From NCBI RefSeq assembly GCF_000092025.1, contig NC_003063.2, positions 806,001-870,000 of the forward strand: 64,000 nucleotides of DNA, in the 5' to 3' direction. A model generated the notes under the pieces. That model was not told where the DNA came from and searched no databases. It worked only from the letters and a program-made list of their open reading frames with translations. Below, piece by piece: positions 44,303 to 53,270 of the stretch (the first letter of the stretch is position 1; every line of letters starts with the position of its first letter). The position numbers were made by a program, and so were the translations under genes. This stretch comes from Agrobacterium fabrum str. C58. GTDB taxonomy: Bacteria > Pseudomonadota > Alphaproteobacteria > Rhizobiales > Rhizobiaceae.

Positions 44303-45748
44303 ATGACGGACGCAAACTACCCGATTTATGGCGATATCGACGGCCCCATCATCATGATTGGCTTCGGCTCCATCGGGCGCGGCACTCTTCCGTTGATCGA
44401 GCGTCATTTCAATTTCGACAGAACCCGGCTCGTCGTCATCGATCCGCGCGAGGACATCGCTGCGTTTCTCGCGGAGAGAAATATCCGTCACGTCCAGACA
44501 CATCTGACCAAGGAGAACTATAAGGACGTTCTCAAGCCGCTTCTCAAAGGCGTGCAGGGTAAGGGCTTCTGCGTCAATCTTTCGGTCGATGCCGCCTCGG
44601 TCGATCTGATGCGGATCTGCCGCAAACATGGCATGCTCTACATCGACACCGTCGTGGAGCCATGGCCCGGCTTCTATTTCGACGCCGACGCCGACAATCG
44701 TGCCAGAACCAATTATTCGCTGCGCGAGACCATGCTGAAGGAAAGGGCACGCAAGCCCGGCGGCACGACCGCGGTTTCCACCTGTGGCGCCAATCCCGGC
44801 ATGGTGTCCTGGTTCGTGAAGCAGGCACTCGTTAATCTCGCAAAGGATACCGGCCTCGACATCGAGGAACCGCAGTCGCACGACCGGGAAGGCTGGGCAA
44901 AGCTGATGCAGCAGCTTGGCGTCAAGGGTGTGCATGTGGCCGAGCGCGACACCCAGCGGGCGAAAGAGCCGAAACCTTTCGGCGCTTTCTGGAACACCTG
45001 GTCCGTGGAGGGTTTTATCGCCGAAGGTTTTCAACCGGCCGAACTCGGCTGGGGAACACATGAAAACTGGATGCCGAAAAACGCGAAAAAGCAGAAAAAG
45101 GGAAGCAAGGCGGCGATCTATCTCGACCAGCCCGGCGCCAATACGCGGGTGCGCACATGGTGCCCGGGGCTTGGAGCGCAATATGGATTTCTCGTCACCC
45201 ACAATGAAGCGATCTCGATTTCGGACTACTTCACCGTCCGCAACGATGATGGCGACGTGACCTATCGGCCCACCTGCCACTATGCCTACCACCCCTGCAA
45301 CGACGCCATTCTGTCCCTGCACGAACTTTTCGGCAATGGCGGCAACCCGCAGCCGATCCAGCATGTGCTTGGCGAAGACGAACTCGTTGACGGCGCAGAC
45401 GAGTTGGGCGTTCTGCTCTATGGCCATGACAGGAATGCCTATTGGTACGGTTCGCGGCTGAGCCTCGAGGAGGCGCGGTCGCTTGCCCCCAGTCAGAATG
45501 CCACCGGATTGCAGGTCAGTTCGGCAGTTCTGGCCGGCATGGCCTGGGCGATCGAAAACCCTGAGGCCGGCATCGTCGAGGCGGATGAGATGGATTATCG
45601 CCGTTGCCTCGAAGTGCAGCGCCCCTATCTTGGCCCGGTAGAGGGGCATTACACCGACTGGACACCGCTTGACGGCCGGCCGGGACTGTTCCCCGACAAT
45701 ATCGACATGTCCGATCCCTGGCAGTTCCGCAACATCTTGGTGCGCTGA
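44303..45748 (+). CDS. hss: Homospermidine synthase
   Basis: 481 residues. It joins putrescine and an aminobutyl group with NAD+ to make homospermidine, the main polyamine of many rhizobia. MIGFGSIGRGTLPLIERHF (residues 18-36) is the NAD-binding Rossmann motif; TAVSTCGANPGMVSWFVKQA near 155 and the C-terminal DYRRCLEVQRPYLGPVEGHY are family-specific. The length matches the alphaproteobacterial enzyme. It is alone with a 259-bp promoter region; AAAAAGGAAAATTGACG is the ribosome site. Confidence 0.93.
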   Translation: MTDANYPIYGDIDGPIIMIGFGSIGRGTLPLIERHFNFDRTRLVVIDPREDIAAFLAERNIRHVQTHLTKENYKDVLKPLLKGVQGKGFCVNLSVDAASVDLMRICRKHGMLYIDTVVEPWPGFYFDADADNRARTNYSLRETMLKERARKPGGTTAVSTCGANPGMVSWFVKQALVNLAKDTGLDIEEPQSHDREGWAKLMQQLGVKGVHVAERDTQRAKEPKPFGAFWNTWSVEGFIAEGFQPAELGWGTHENWMPKNAKKQKKGSKAAIYLDQPGANTRVRTWCPGLGAQYGFLVTHNEAISISDYFTVRNDDGDVTYRPTCHYAYHPCNDAILSLHELFGNGGNPQPIQHVLGEDELVDGADELGVLLYGHDRNAYWYGSRLSLEEARSLAPSQNATGLQVSSAVLAGMAWAIENPEAGIVEADEMDYRRCLEVQRPYLGPVEGHYTDWTPLDGRPGLFPDNIDMSDPWQFRNILVR

Positions 45749-45897
45749 CGGATCGGCGTCTCATATTTGCCACGCCGGGGCTTTCCTGAACAATATCAGG
45801 AACCGGGGAGAGCGAACAACGTTGCCTTGAAATAAAGAACGCTTCACGGCATGGTCGAAGCATAGAAGGTTTCATCGAATCGCAGGAGAACAGGCTC

Positions 45898-46272
45898 ATG
45901 AACTTCAAGACAAGCGCTGCATTGCTTAGTGCCGCCATCGCGGTGTCTTCATGCGTCGCACCGGGACCCTCGCAGCAGACCTCGATGGCGCCTTCGCTTT
46001 CCCGCGGACCGGCTGTCGACGGCCGCTGGATCGACCGCAACGGCATCATATCGACCTTCCAGAACGGAGCCTTCTCCACCCGTTCGACCGACACCAACAC
46101 GCTTCTGGCCTCGGGCACCTATGTGACGATCTCGCCGACGCTTTATGAAATCAACATGACCTCGCTGGTGCGCAACACACAGTCGCGTGTCAACTGCGCG
46201 CTCGTCTCCCCGTCACAATTGAACTGCACGACGGACGCGAACAGCCAGTTCTCGCTCACGCGTCAAGGCTGA
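45898..46272 (+). CDS. omp10: Omp10-type outer-membrane lipoprotein
   Basis: 124 residues with a lipobox AVSSC (cysteine 19) after a short signal peptide. The mature part holds [20 protein letters not shown], then [20 protein letters not shown] and [20 protein letters not shown], closely like Brucella Omp10, a surface lipoprotein and serodiagnostic antigen. In Brucella omp10 lies beside hemH; here a 5'-nucleotidase gene lies between them. It is predicted to be tethered in the outer membrane. Confidence 0.85.
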
Positions 46273-46304
46273 TAACCTCGCCTTTTCAATGAGATGACCT
46301 TCTG

Positions 46305-46335
46305 AAACGCGCGCCTCCGGCGTGCGTTTTTCTTT
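46305..46335 (+). terminator. Terminator after omp10
   Basis: AACGCGCGCC / GGCGTGCGTT stem with a short loop is followed by TTTTTCTTTATT. Confidence 0.8.
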
Positions 46336-46487
46336 ATTGCGCAACTGTCATATTTCGCTTGCGGCGACTGCCGCTAAATGGAAACATCCCGTTTTGAAAG
46401 ACTGACATGATTTTGGATTAGAGAATGAGCACGGCCGGCGGATGATCAACCGGCCCGGGCTTCCGCTTTGAACAGGAGAGAGGGACC

Positions 46488-48398
46488 ATGAAGAAAATAT
46501 TGGGACTGGGTATGCTGAGCGTTTCGGCGATCACGCTTTCGGCCGGAGCGGCTCTTGCCGATTACGAGCTCAACATTCTTCACATCAACGATTTTCACTC
46601 CCGTATTGAATCGATCAACAAATTCGATTCGACTTGCTCAGCGGAAGAGGAAGGCAAAAACGAGTGCTTCGGCGGCGCCGCGCGCCTGCTGACCGCAATC
46701 AACCAGACGCGTGACGCGCTGAAGGCAGGCGGGAAAAATGTTCTCCTGCTCAATGCCGGCGACAATTTCCAGGGCTCGCTGTTCTACACCACCTACAAGG
46801 GGACGGTGGAAGCGGAAGTGCTGAACGCCATGAAGTTCGACGCCATGACTGTCGGCAACCACGAGTTCGACGATAGCGAAGACGGTCTCGCCGGCTTCCT
46901 TGACAAGGTGCAGTTCCCCGTCGTAACCGCCAATGTGGTGGCCACCGCCGCCTCGAAAATCGGCGACCGCGTCAAGCCCTCCATCGTGCTTGAAGTCGGC
47001 GGCCAGAAAATCGGCATCGTCGGCGCCGTCGCCAACGACACGGCGGAACTGGCAACACCCGGTCCCAATATCACCATCGCAGAAGATGTCGCCAAGATCG
47101 GCGAACAGGTGCAGAAGCTGAAGCAGGACGGCGTCAACAAGATCATCGCGCTCACCCATGTCGGTTATCCGCGTGACCTCGAATTCATTGCCAAAATCCC
47201 TGATGTCGACGTCGTGGTCGGCGGCCACTCGCATACGCTGCTGTCCAATACCGACCAGAAGGCCGAAGGCCCCTACCCGACGCTCGTTGACAATCCCGGC
47301 GGCTATAAGGTTCCGGTGGTTCAGGCCGGTCAGTACAGCAAATATCTCGGTGACCTCAAAGTGGTCTTCGACGACAATGGCGTGGTCAAGGAAAGCAAGG
47401 GCGACCCCATCCTGATCGACTCCACCTTCAAACCTGACGAAGCCACGCTGAAGCGCATCGATGAGCTGAAGGCACCGATCGAGGCGTTGAAATCCAAGGT
47501 CGTCGGCACCTCGGAAGGTCCGATCGAAGGCGACCGCAAGGTTTGCCGCGTGAAAGAATGCTCCATGGGCAATCTGGTGGCCGATGCGACACTGGCGCGC
47601 GTCAAGGATCAGGGCGTCACCATCGCTTTTGCAAACAGCGGCGGCCTGCGCTCCTCCATCGATGGCGGCGACGTCTCGATGGGTGAAGTGCTCACGGTTC
47701 TGCCGTTCCAGAACACCGTTGCGACCTTTCAGCTCAAGGGCGAGGATATTCGCGCCGCCCTCGAAAATGGCGTCAGCCAGATCGATGATGTCGCGGGCCG
47801 CTTCATGCAGGTTTCCGGCATGAAATACTCCTTCGACCGTTCCAAGCCGGCCGGCAGCCGCATCGTTTCGGTCGACGTCAAGGAAGGCGACGGCTTCGTG
47901 CCCCTCGATCCCACAAAGACCTATACTGTCGCAGCCAATAATTACGTGCGCACCGGTGGTGATGGCTTCAAGGTCTTTGCGACCAACGCCATCAACGCCT
48001 ATGACTTCGGCCCCAATCTCGAAGACGCAGTTGCGGCCTATATCACCGCCAACAGCCCCTACAAGCCCTATACCGACGGCCGCATCAGCGAAGTGACGCC
48101 TGCCGGTTATGTCGCTCCGGCGAAGCCCGCGGCACCCGCGCCTGCCCCAGCTGCCGCTCCGGCGCCTGCAGCGCCAGCCGCCACCGCACCGGCTGCAACG
48201 GCGCCGGCATCCCCGGCACCTGCTGCGGCCGCTGCCGCCGTTAGCAAATATGTCGTCGAAAAAGGCGATTCGCTCTGGAAGATCGCTGCCGAGAAATATG
48301 GCGACGGTGCTCTCTGGCACAAAATTGCCAAGGCAAACACACTGAAGCAGCCGAACCACATCGAGATCGGCGAAGAGCTGGAACTGCCGGCTCAATAA
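46488..48398 (+). CDS. Exported bifunctional 5'-nucleotidase/metallophosphatase with LysM domain
   Basis: 636 residues. A signal peptide (SVSAITLSAGAALADYE) ends near residue 24. Residues about 26-240 are a metallophosphatase: NDFHSR, AGDNFQGSLFYT, GNHEFDD and VGGHSHT. Residues 330-525 are the substrate-binding 5'-nucleotidase C domain (ANSGGLRSSIDGGDV near 380, NNYVRTGGDGF near 485). A ~45-residue Pro/Ala linker follows and a LysM domain (YVVEKGDSLWKIAAEKYGDG) ends the protein. It releases phosphate from nucleotides in the periplasm; LysM should tether it to peptidoglycan. The fusion is discussed as a finding. Confidence 0.92.
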   Translation: MKKILGLGMLSVSAITLSAGAALADYELNILHINDFHSRIESINKFDSTCSAEEEGKNECFGGAARLLTAINQTRDALKAGGKNVLLLNAGDNFQGSLFYTTYKGTVEAEVLNAMKFDAMTVGNHEFDDSEDGLAGFLDKVQFPVVTANVVATAASKIGDRVKPSIVLEVGGQKIGIVGAVANDTAELATPGPNITIAEDVAKIGEQVQKLKQDGVNKIIALTHVGYPRDLEFIAKIPDVDVVVGGHSHTLLSNTDQKAEGPYPTLVDNPGGYKVPVVQAGQYSKYLGDLKVVFDDNGVVKESKGDPILIDSTFKPDEATLKRIDELKAPIEALKSKVVGTSEGPIEGDRKVCRVKECSMGNLVADATLARVKDQGVTIAFANSGGLRSSIDGGDVSMGEVLTVLPFQNTVATFQLKGEDIRAALENGVSQIDDVAGRFMQVSGMKYSFDRSKPAGSRIVSVDVKEGDGFVPLDPTKTYTVAANNYVRTGGDGFKVFATNAINAYDFGPNLEDAVAAYITANSPYKPYTDGRISEVTPAGYVAPAKPAAPAPAPAAAPAPAAPAATAPAATAPASPAPAAAAAAVSKYVVEKGDSLWKIAAEKYGDGALWHKIAKANTLKQPNHIEIGEELELPAQ

Positions 48399-48439
48399 GC
48401 CGGACGGGAACGGACAGGGCAATTTGCCGCACACATAAC

Positions 48440-48470
48440 ACCGGCTCCGGACAACGGGGCCGGTTTCTTA
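48440..48470 (+). terminator. Probable terminator after the 5'-nucleotidase gene
   Basis: ACCGGCTCC / GGGGCCGGT with a 7-nt loop, followed by TTTCTTATTTTCC. The stem has one wobble/mismatch. Confidence 0.65.
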
Positions 48471-48472
48471 TT

Positions 48473-48748
48473 TTCCCTATGAAAACAGACATCTGCAGAT
48501 CAAATTTTGCCAAAAGACAGCCTGCGGCTGCGCCGGCCCCGGAAATAGCCTCCGCCGGTGGTTTAATCCTGAAGAATTTCGTCTAGAACACGATGAACAA
48601 ACTATCGGCCTATGCGTATAGACCGGGCATTTCCGGCCAAGCCGCGTCACGGTTTGTGTTTAGGCGCTAACAGAAGATGGAGTGTTCAGGCCTTTATCCG
48701 AGGCGAAACCGCTCCTCACATAACCAGTCCGAGTTTCAGGTGTCATTC
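48473..48748 (+). other. Leader and promoter region of hemH, no gene seen
   Basis: This gap, 350 bp counting the terminator, has no open frame with a good ribosome site; an in-frame ATG at 48677 would add 24 residues to ferrochelatase and is not supported. A TTCTAGACGAAA-like stretch near 48580 recalls the Irr ICE box, but the match is partial. Confidence 0.4.
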
Positions 48749-49783
48749 ATGGCGACAGAACTATCCGCACTCCCCGCAAACCATCCCCGCGTAACTTTTG
48801 GCAAGGTCGGCGTCCTGCTCGTCAATCTCGGCACGCCTGACGGCACGGATTATTGGCCGATGCGCCGTTATCTGGCGGAGTTTCTAAGCGACAAGCGCGT
48901 GATCGAATGGTCTCGTCTCTACTGGTATCCGATCCTCTACGGCATCGTCCTCAACAAGCGTCCGCAGAAGGTCGGCAAGGCCTATGAGGAAATCTGGAAC
49001 CACGAGCGCAACGAAAGCTATCTGCGCACCTATACCCGCAGCCAGGGCGAGCTGATGGCTGCGGCGCTGAAGGACTTTCCGAATGTCGTGGTCGACTGGG
49101 CGATGCGTTACGGGCAGCCTTCCATCGCATCCAGGATCGATGCCCTGAAGGAACAGGGTTGCGAAAAAATCTTGCTCTTCCCGCTTTATCCGCAATATGC
49201 CGCCTCGACCACGGCAACCGTGAACGACAAGGCTTTCGAGCATCTGATGAAGCTGCGCTGGCAACCGGCCATCCGCACCGTGCCGCCCTATCATGACGAT
49301 CCGGCCTATATCGAGGGGCTCGCCGCCTCCGTGAAAAACCATCTGGCGACGCTGGACTGGGAGCCGGAAATGCTGATCACCTCCTTCCACGGCATTCCGC
49401 AATCCTATTTCAAAAAGGGTGATCCCTATTATTGCCATTGCCAGAAAACCGCCCGCCTGCTGCGGGAGGCTCTGGGGCGGACCGAGAAGAATTTCATGAT
49501 CACCTTCCAGTCCCGCTTCGGGCCGGAAGAATGGCTGCAGCCCTATACCGACAAGACCGTGGAGAAGCTGGCCTCGGAGGGCATCAAGCGCATTGCCGTC
49601 ATGAATCCCGGCTTCGTATCGGATTGTCTTGAGACGCTGGAAGAAATCGCCGGTGAAGCCGGGGAGATTTTCCTGCATAATGGCGGAGAGAAATTTACCC
49701 ATATCCCCTGTCTGAATGACAGCACCGAAGGCATGAACGTTCTCGAAAAGGTTGTAAGACGGGAGTTGCAAGGCTGGGTGTAA
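48749..49783 (+). CDS. hemH: Ferrochelatase
   Basis: 344 residues from the ATG at 48749, with CAGG at 8 nt. It inserts Fe2+ into protoporphyrin IX as the last step of heme synthesis. Core motifs are VGVLLVNLGTPDG (residues 18-30), SFHGIPQSYFKKGDPYYCHC near 210 with the catalytic His, and FQSRFGPEEWLQPYT near 250. Location is the inner membrane surface. It neighbours omp10 as in Brucella, with the nucleotidase gene in between. Confidence 0.97.
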   Translation: MATELSALPANHPRVTFGKVGVLLVNLGTPDGTDYWPMRRYLAEFLSDKRVIEWSRLYWYPILYGIVLNKRPQKVGKAYEEIWNHERNESYLRTYTRSQGELMAAALKDFPNVVVDWAMRYGQPSIASRIDALKEQGCEKILLFPLYPQYAASTTATVNDKAFEHLMKLRWQPAIRTVPPYHDDPAYIEGLAASVKNHLATLDWEPEMLITSFHGIPQSYFKKGDPYYCHCQKTARLLREALGRTEKNFMITFQSRFGPEEWLQPYTDKTVEKLASEGIKRIAVMNPGFVSDCLETLEEIAGEAGEIFLHNGGEKFTHIPCLNDSTEGMNVLEKVVRRELQGWV

Positions 49784-49840
49784 TCTTGCCATAAGGTTGT
49801 TGGGATAAATCCCGGACGTTCTGATCCTAGGAGGAAAGTG

Positions 49841-50890
49841 ATGATTGCATTGGGCGGTTTTGACATCGTCGTCATAGCGGCGGTTGTTCTGGTTATTCTG
49901 GTGCTGTTTGCCGGCATCAAGACCGTGCCGCAGGGGCATCGTTACACGGTTGAACGCTTCGGACGCTATACCCGCACGCTCGAACCCGGCCTGAACCTCA
50001 TCATACCGTTCTTCGAAAGCATCGGCTCGAAAATGAACGTGATGGAGCAGGTGCTCCACATCCCGACGCAGGAAGTCATTACCCGCGACAATGCCAGTGT
50101 TTCGGCCGATGCCGTCACCTTCTATCAGGTATTGAACGCCGCACAGGCCGCCTACCAGATTTCCAATCTGCAAATGGCGATCGAAAACCTCACCATGACA
50201 AACATCCGCTCGGTGATGGGTTCGATGGATCTCGATGAGCTGCTGTCGAACCGCGATGCCATCAACGATCGCCTTCTGCGCGTGGTCGACGAGGCCGTGG
50301 GACCCTGGGGCATCAAGGTCACCCGCATCGAAATCAAGGATATCGCGCCGCCAAAGGACCTCGTCGATTCCATGGCGCGGCAGATGAAGGCGGAGCGCGA
50401 AAAACGCGCACAGGTGCTGGAAGCAGAGGGCGCCCGCAACGCCCAGATTCTGCGCGCGGAAGGTGCAAAACAATCCGCCATTCTGGAAGCAGAAGGCCAG
50501 CGCGAGGCGGCGTTCCGCGATGCCGAGGCACGCGAACGTCTTGCCGAGGCCGAAGCCAACGCCACCCGCATGGTTTCGGAAGCCATTGCCGCCGGCAATG
50601 TCCACGCCATCAACTATTTCGTCGCACAGAAATACACCGAAGCGCTCGCCGAGATCGGCACGGCCAAGAATTCCAAGATCGTGTTGATGCCGATGGAAGC
50701 CTCGGCGCTGATCGGCTCCCTCGGTGGCATCGGCACGATTGCGAGAGAAGTGTTCGGCGACAAGGGCGATACTCCGAGCGCGCCTGCCCCCTCCACCTCG
50801 TCCCGCTCCGTGCCGCCGACCCGGGCTTCCGGCCAGAGCATCAACGTTACCATCCCGGGTAATCCCTTCGGCTCTTCATCGGAGAAGTAA
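49841..50890 (+). CDS. SPFH/stomatin-like membrane protein (QmcA type)
   Basis: 349 residues from the ATG at 49841, with an ideal GGAGG at 7 nt (a GTG one codon earlier is possible). One N-terminal helix ([19 protein letters not shown]) precedes the SPFH domain ([20 protein letters not shown], residues 35-250), then a long charged coiled coil. The C-terminal ~55 residues are Pro/Ser/Thr-rich. Such proteins form rings or microdomains and assist membrane proteases. Its NfeD partner begins 2 bp after its stop, the widely conserved stomatin operon partner. Confidence 0.92.
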   Translation: MIALGGFDIVVIAAVVLVILVLFAGIKTVPQGHRYTVERFGRYTRTLEPGLNLIIPFFESIGSKMNVMEQVLHIPTQEVITRDNASVSADAVTFYQVLNAAQAAYQISNLQMAIENLTMTNIRSVMGSMDLDELLSNRDAINDRLLRVVDEAVGPWGIKVTRIEIKDIAPPKDLVDSMARQMKAEREKRAQVLEAEGARNAQILRAEGAKQSAILEAEGQREAAFRDAEARERLAEAEANATRMVSEAIAAGNVHAINYFVAQKYTEALAEIGTAKNSKIVLMPMEASALIGSLGGIGTIAREVFGDKGDTPSAPAPSTSSRSVPPTRASGQSINVTIPGNPFGSSSEK

Positions 50891-50892
50891 CG

Positions 50893-51357
50893 ATGTTGCA
50901 ACGGCTTGCCACTGAGCTGGGACCCTGGAGCTGGTGGATCGTCGGCTTCGTGCTGCTGGCCGCCGAACTCATCGCGCCCGGCGTCTTCCTGATATGGATC
51001 GGGCTTGCCGCACTTGTCATCGGCGTGGTTTCGCTGTTTTTCTGGGAAGCGGCATTCTGGGCGTGGCAATTGCAGCTGGTGCTGTTTGCCGCACTTTCCG
51101 TGGTGTTCGCCCTGCTCGGCCGGAGATATTTCGGCCGAAACCACGCGACAAGCGACGAGCCCTTCCTGAACCAGCGCGAAGCAAGCCTTGTCGGCCGCAC
51201 CGCAACTCTGCAGGAACCAATCGTCGAGGGTCGAGGTCGGATAAGGCTGGATGATACCTGGTGGCCGGTGAATGGCGAAGACCTGCCGGCCGGAACCCGC
51301 GTCAGGATTGCCTCGGCACGCGGGCGCACGCTGACAATCGAACCGATAGATCGGTAA
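50893..51357 (+). CDS. NfeD family membrane protein
   Basis: 154 residues. Three hydrophobic segments (WSWWIVGFVLLAAELIAPGV, WIGLAALVIGVVSLFF, LQLVLFAALSVVFALLG) are followed by a soluble OB-fold domain (LVGRTATLQEPIVEGRGRIR, ending in RTLTIEP). This is the short form that acts with a stomatin-like partner. It is cotranscribed with the SPFH gene, 2 bp apart. Confidence 0.93.
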   Translation: MLQRLATELGPWSWWIVGFVLLAAELIAPGVFLIWIGLAALVIGVVSLFFWEAAFWAWQLQLVLFAALSVVFALLGRRYFGRNHATSDEPFLNQREASLVGRTATLQEPIVEGRGRIRLDDTWWPVNGEDLPAGTRVRIASARGRTLTIEPIDR

Positions 51358-51430
51358 GCCAGGGGCCGCGCGGTGGCGGTGGCGCCGCATTTCCAGACAG
51401 AAGCCTGAAGTCCAGTTTCCGCGGAATGGC

Positions 51431-52426
51431 TTAAGCGACACCGATTCTCAGGAGATCGTGGAAATGCACCAGCCCGATCGGCCGGTTGTCGTCATCAACG
51501 ACGATCAGCGCGCCGATGTGGAATTTTTCCAGCGTCGCCAGCGCACTGGTCGCCAGCACCGACTTTTTGACGGTTTTCGGGCTGCGGGTCATGATGTCGT
51601 CGACCACCAGCTCGGCGAGGTTGCGCGACAGGTTGCGTGCCATGTCGCCCTCGGTGACGATGCCGCACAGACGGCCATCCTCGTCCAGAATGCCAACGCA
51701 GCCGAAGTGCTTGCGCGAGAGAACGCCCACCGCCTCGGGCATGGCCGTTCCCTTGTTGACCAGCGGCACACGATCACCCGTATGCATGATATCGCTGACC
51801 AGCGTCAGGCTCGCACCCAGCTTGCCGCCGGGGTGGAACACCTTGAAGTCACCAGCGGTGAAATTGCGCGCCTCAAGAAGCGCGACCGCAAGGGCATCGC
51901 CCAGCGCCAACTGCATCAATGTGGAAGTGGTGGGTGCAAGGCCCAGAGGGCAGGCTTCCTGTTCATTGGGCACCAGAAGCACGATATCTGAGGCCCGTGC
52001 GAGCGATGAATTTTCCGAACAGGTGAGTGCGATTAGCGGAATGGAGAAACGGCGGGAATAATTGATGATGCTGCGCAATTCAGCACTTTCACCACCCTTT
52101 GAAATAGCCAGCACCACATCATCGCCGCCTATCATGCCCAGATCGCCGTGATTTGCCTCCGCCGCGTGCACAAAAAAGGCAGGCGTTCCGGTAGAGGCGA
52201 AGGTGGCGGCAAGCTTTGCGCCTATGTGGCCGCTTTTTCCAACCCCGGTAATGATGAGACGGCCATTCGACTGGCCGATGGTCTCGATCGCCTTGCAGAA
52301 AGGCTCTGAAAGGCCGTTTCTCAGGGCATCCTCAAGGGCGGCAAGGCCAGCCCGCTCCATCGAAATCGTCCGCACGGCGGATTCGATGGCATTGTCTTCG
52401 ACCAGTTTGACAGCGCGCGTAATCAT
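51431..52426 (-). CDS. kdsD: Arabinose-5-phosphate isomerase, KpsF/GutQ family
   Basis: 331 residues. It interconverts ribulose 5-phosphate and arabinose 5-phosphate, the precursor of Kdo in lipopolysaccharide. The N-terminal SIS domain (residues 45-190) has ITGVGKSGHIGAKLAATFAS and FVHAAEANHGDLGMI; two CBS motifs follow (from about residue 215 and 280). Length and order match E. coli KdsD. It is convergent with the NfeD gene and independent of the PAS gene downstream of its own start. Confidence 0.93.
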   Translation of the reverse strand: MITRAVKLVEDNAIESAVRTISMERAGLAALEDALRNGLSEPFCKAIETIGQSNGRLIITGVGKSGHIGAKLAATFASTGTPAFFVHAAEANHGDLGMIGGDDVVLAISKGGESAELRSIINYSRRFSIPLIALTCSENSSLARASDIVLLVPNEQEACPLGLAPTTSTLMQLALGDALAVALLEARNFTAGDFKVFHPGGKLGASLTLVSDIMHTGDRVPLVNKGTAMPEAVGVLSRKHFGCVGILDEDGRLCGIVTEGDMARNLSRNLAELVVDDIMTRSPKTVKKSVLATSALATLEKFHIGALIVVDDDNRPIGLVHFHDLLRIGVA

Positions 52427-52485
52427 GGCCGACTGTTACTCTTTCAGCCGGAATAAGTCCACTCTCCCGCCATTCAGCCCTGTTT

Positions 52486-52851
52486 TTAATGACGCAGATC
52501 GGGCGGGGAAATCTCTTCCATCGTTCCAAGCCGCTTGAAGGGGATGTTTTCTTCATCGACCAGATATCGCCCGAGTGTCCTTACCCATAAGATGGAACCA
52601 TCACTACGGCGCACGGCATATTCCTGGTCGTAAAAGCTCGCGGCCTTCAGGGTGAGCAGCGCCGTCTCGATCACACGGTTTCGATGATCGATATCCACTT
52701 TTTCAAGCATCTGAAAAATACTGATGCCCTGCATCGCCTGTTTCAGCGAAATCCCGAAGAATTCCGCGCATATTTCATCGAGATAGAAGCGGTCATTGGT
52801 AATATCCCAACAATAAAAACCGACTTTCCGGATGTTCAAAACGCGATTCAT
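52486..52851 (-). CDS. Stand-alone PAS domain protein
   Basis: 121 residues comprising one PAS domain: NIRKVGFYCWDITNDRFYLD, FGISLKQAMQGISIF, then YDQEYAVRRSDGSILWVRTL, typical of a PAS/PAC pair, followed by a short tail. No kinase, GGDEF or DNA-binding output domain is attached, so it presumably signals through a partner. It lies upstream of kdsD on the same strand with 59 bp between. Function unknown. Confidence 0.85.
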   Translation of the reverse strand: MNRVLNIRKVGFYCWDITNDRFYLDEICAEFFGISLKQAMQGISIFQMLEKVDIDHRNRVIETALLTLKAASFYDQEYAVRRSDGSILWVRTLGRYLVDEENIPFKRLGTMEEISPPDLRH

Positions 52852-53270
52852 GAAACGATGCTGTCACATAAAATAAAATTCAATACGATTTGTTGAACGA
52901 TTTACGGTCGCTCTTTGCAAGCATAGGACAATTCCGTGCCAAATTGAAACGTATTAATCTTCGCATATTAGAAATATTTTGCGGTTACGGCGGGTCCGCA
53001 CGGCAATCCGCATCGGTGCAATTCTGGGCGCCAGTTCGCTCGGCAGGCGCAGCTGAATTTTCACCCACGCCCCAACGCCGAAATCCCCGCCGATCTTTAT
53101 CAACTGTTAACCATAAAAAACCTATTGTTAAAGCGATGTTAAAACTTGCGTCGGCTGTCTGGTCCCTGGTTTCTTCACGTCATTTCATCAGCCTGCCAAT
53201 CATCGGGTCTGAAGAGATGCCTTGGTGGACTTTCGATCCGGCATCGGCCAAACTCGCCGGGTGAAAAGGA
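52852..53270 (+). other. Divergent intergenic region before the outer-membrane barrel gene
   Basis: This 419-bp gap contains no convincing gene; an open frame at 52890-53264 starts with two TTG codons, has no ribosome site and shows no familiar sequence. GTTAACCAT near 53106 resembles a CtrA half site and the AT-rich stretch around 53105-53150 is the likely promoter. Confidence 0.45.

Noticed and set aside
46638..48434. Open frame on the minus strand across the nucleotidase gene (598 codons)
   Set aside because: A low-complexity Gly/Arg-rich shadow of the plus-strand gene; start and sequence are not gene-like.
48560..48620. Irr ICE box (iron control) upstream of hemH
   Set aside because: Only a partial TTCTAGACGAAA resemblance; the symmetric consensus is not met.
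52890..53264. Possible 124-residue ORF upstream of the outer-membrane barrel
   Set aside because: It starts with TTG codons, lacks a ribosome site and reads as non-coding AT-rich promoter DNA.
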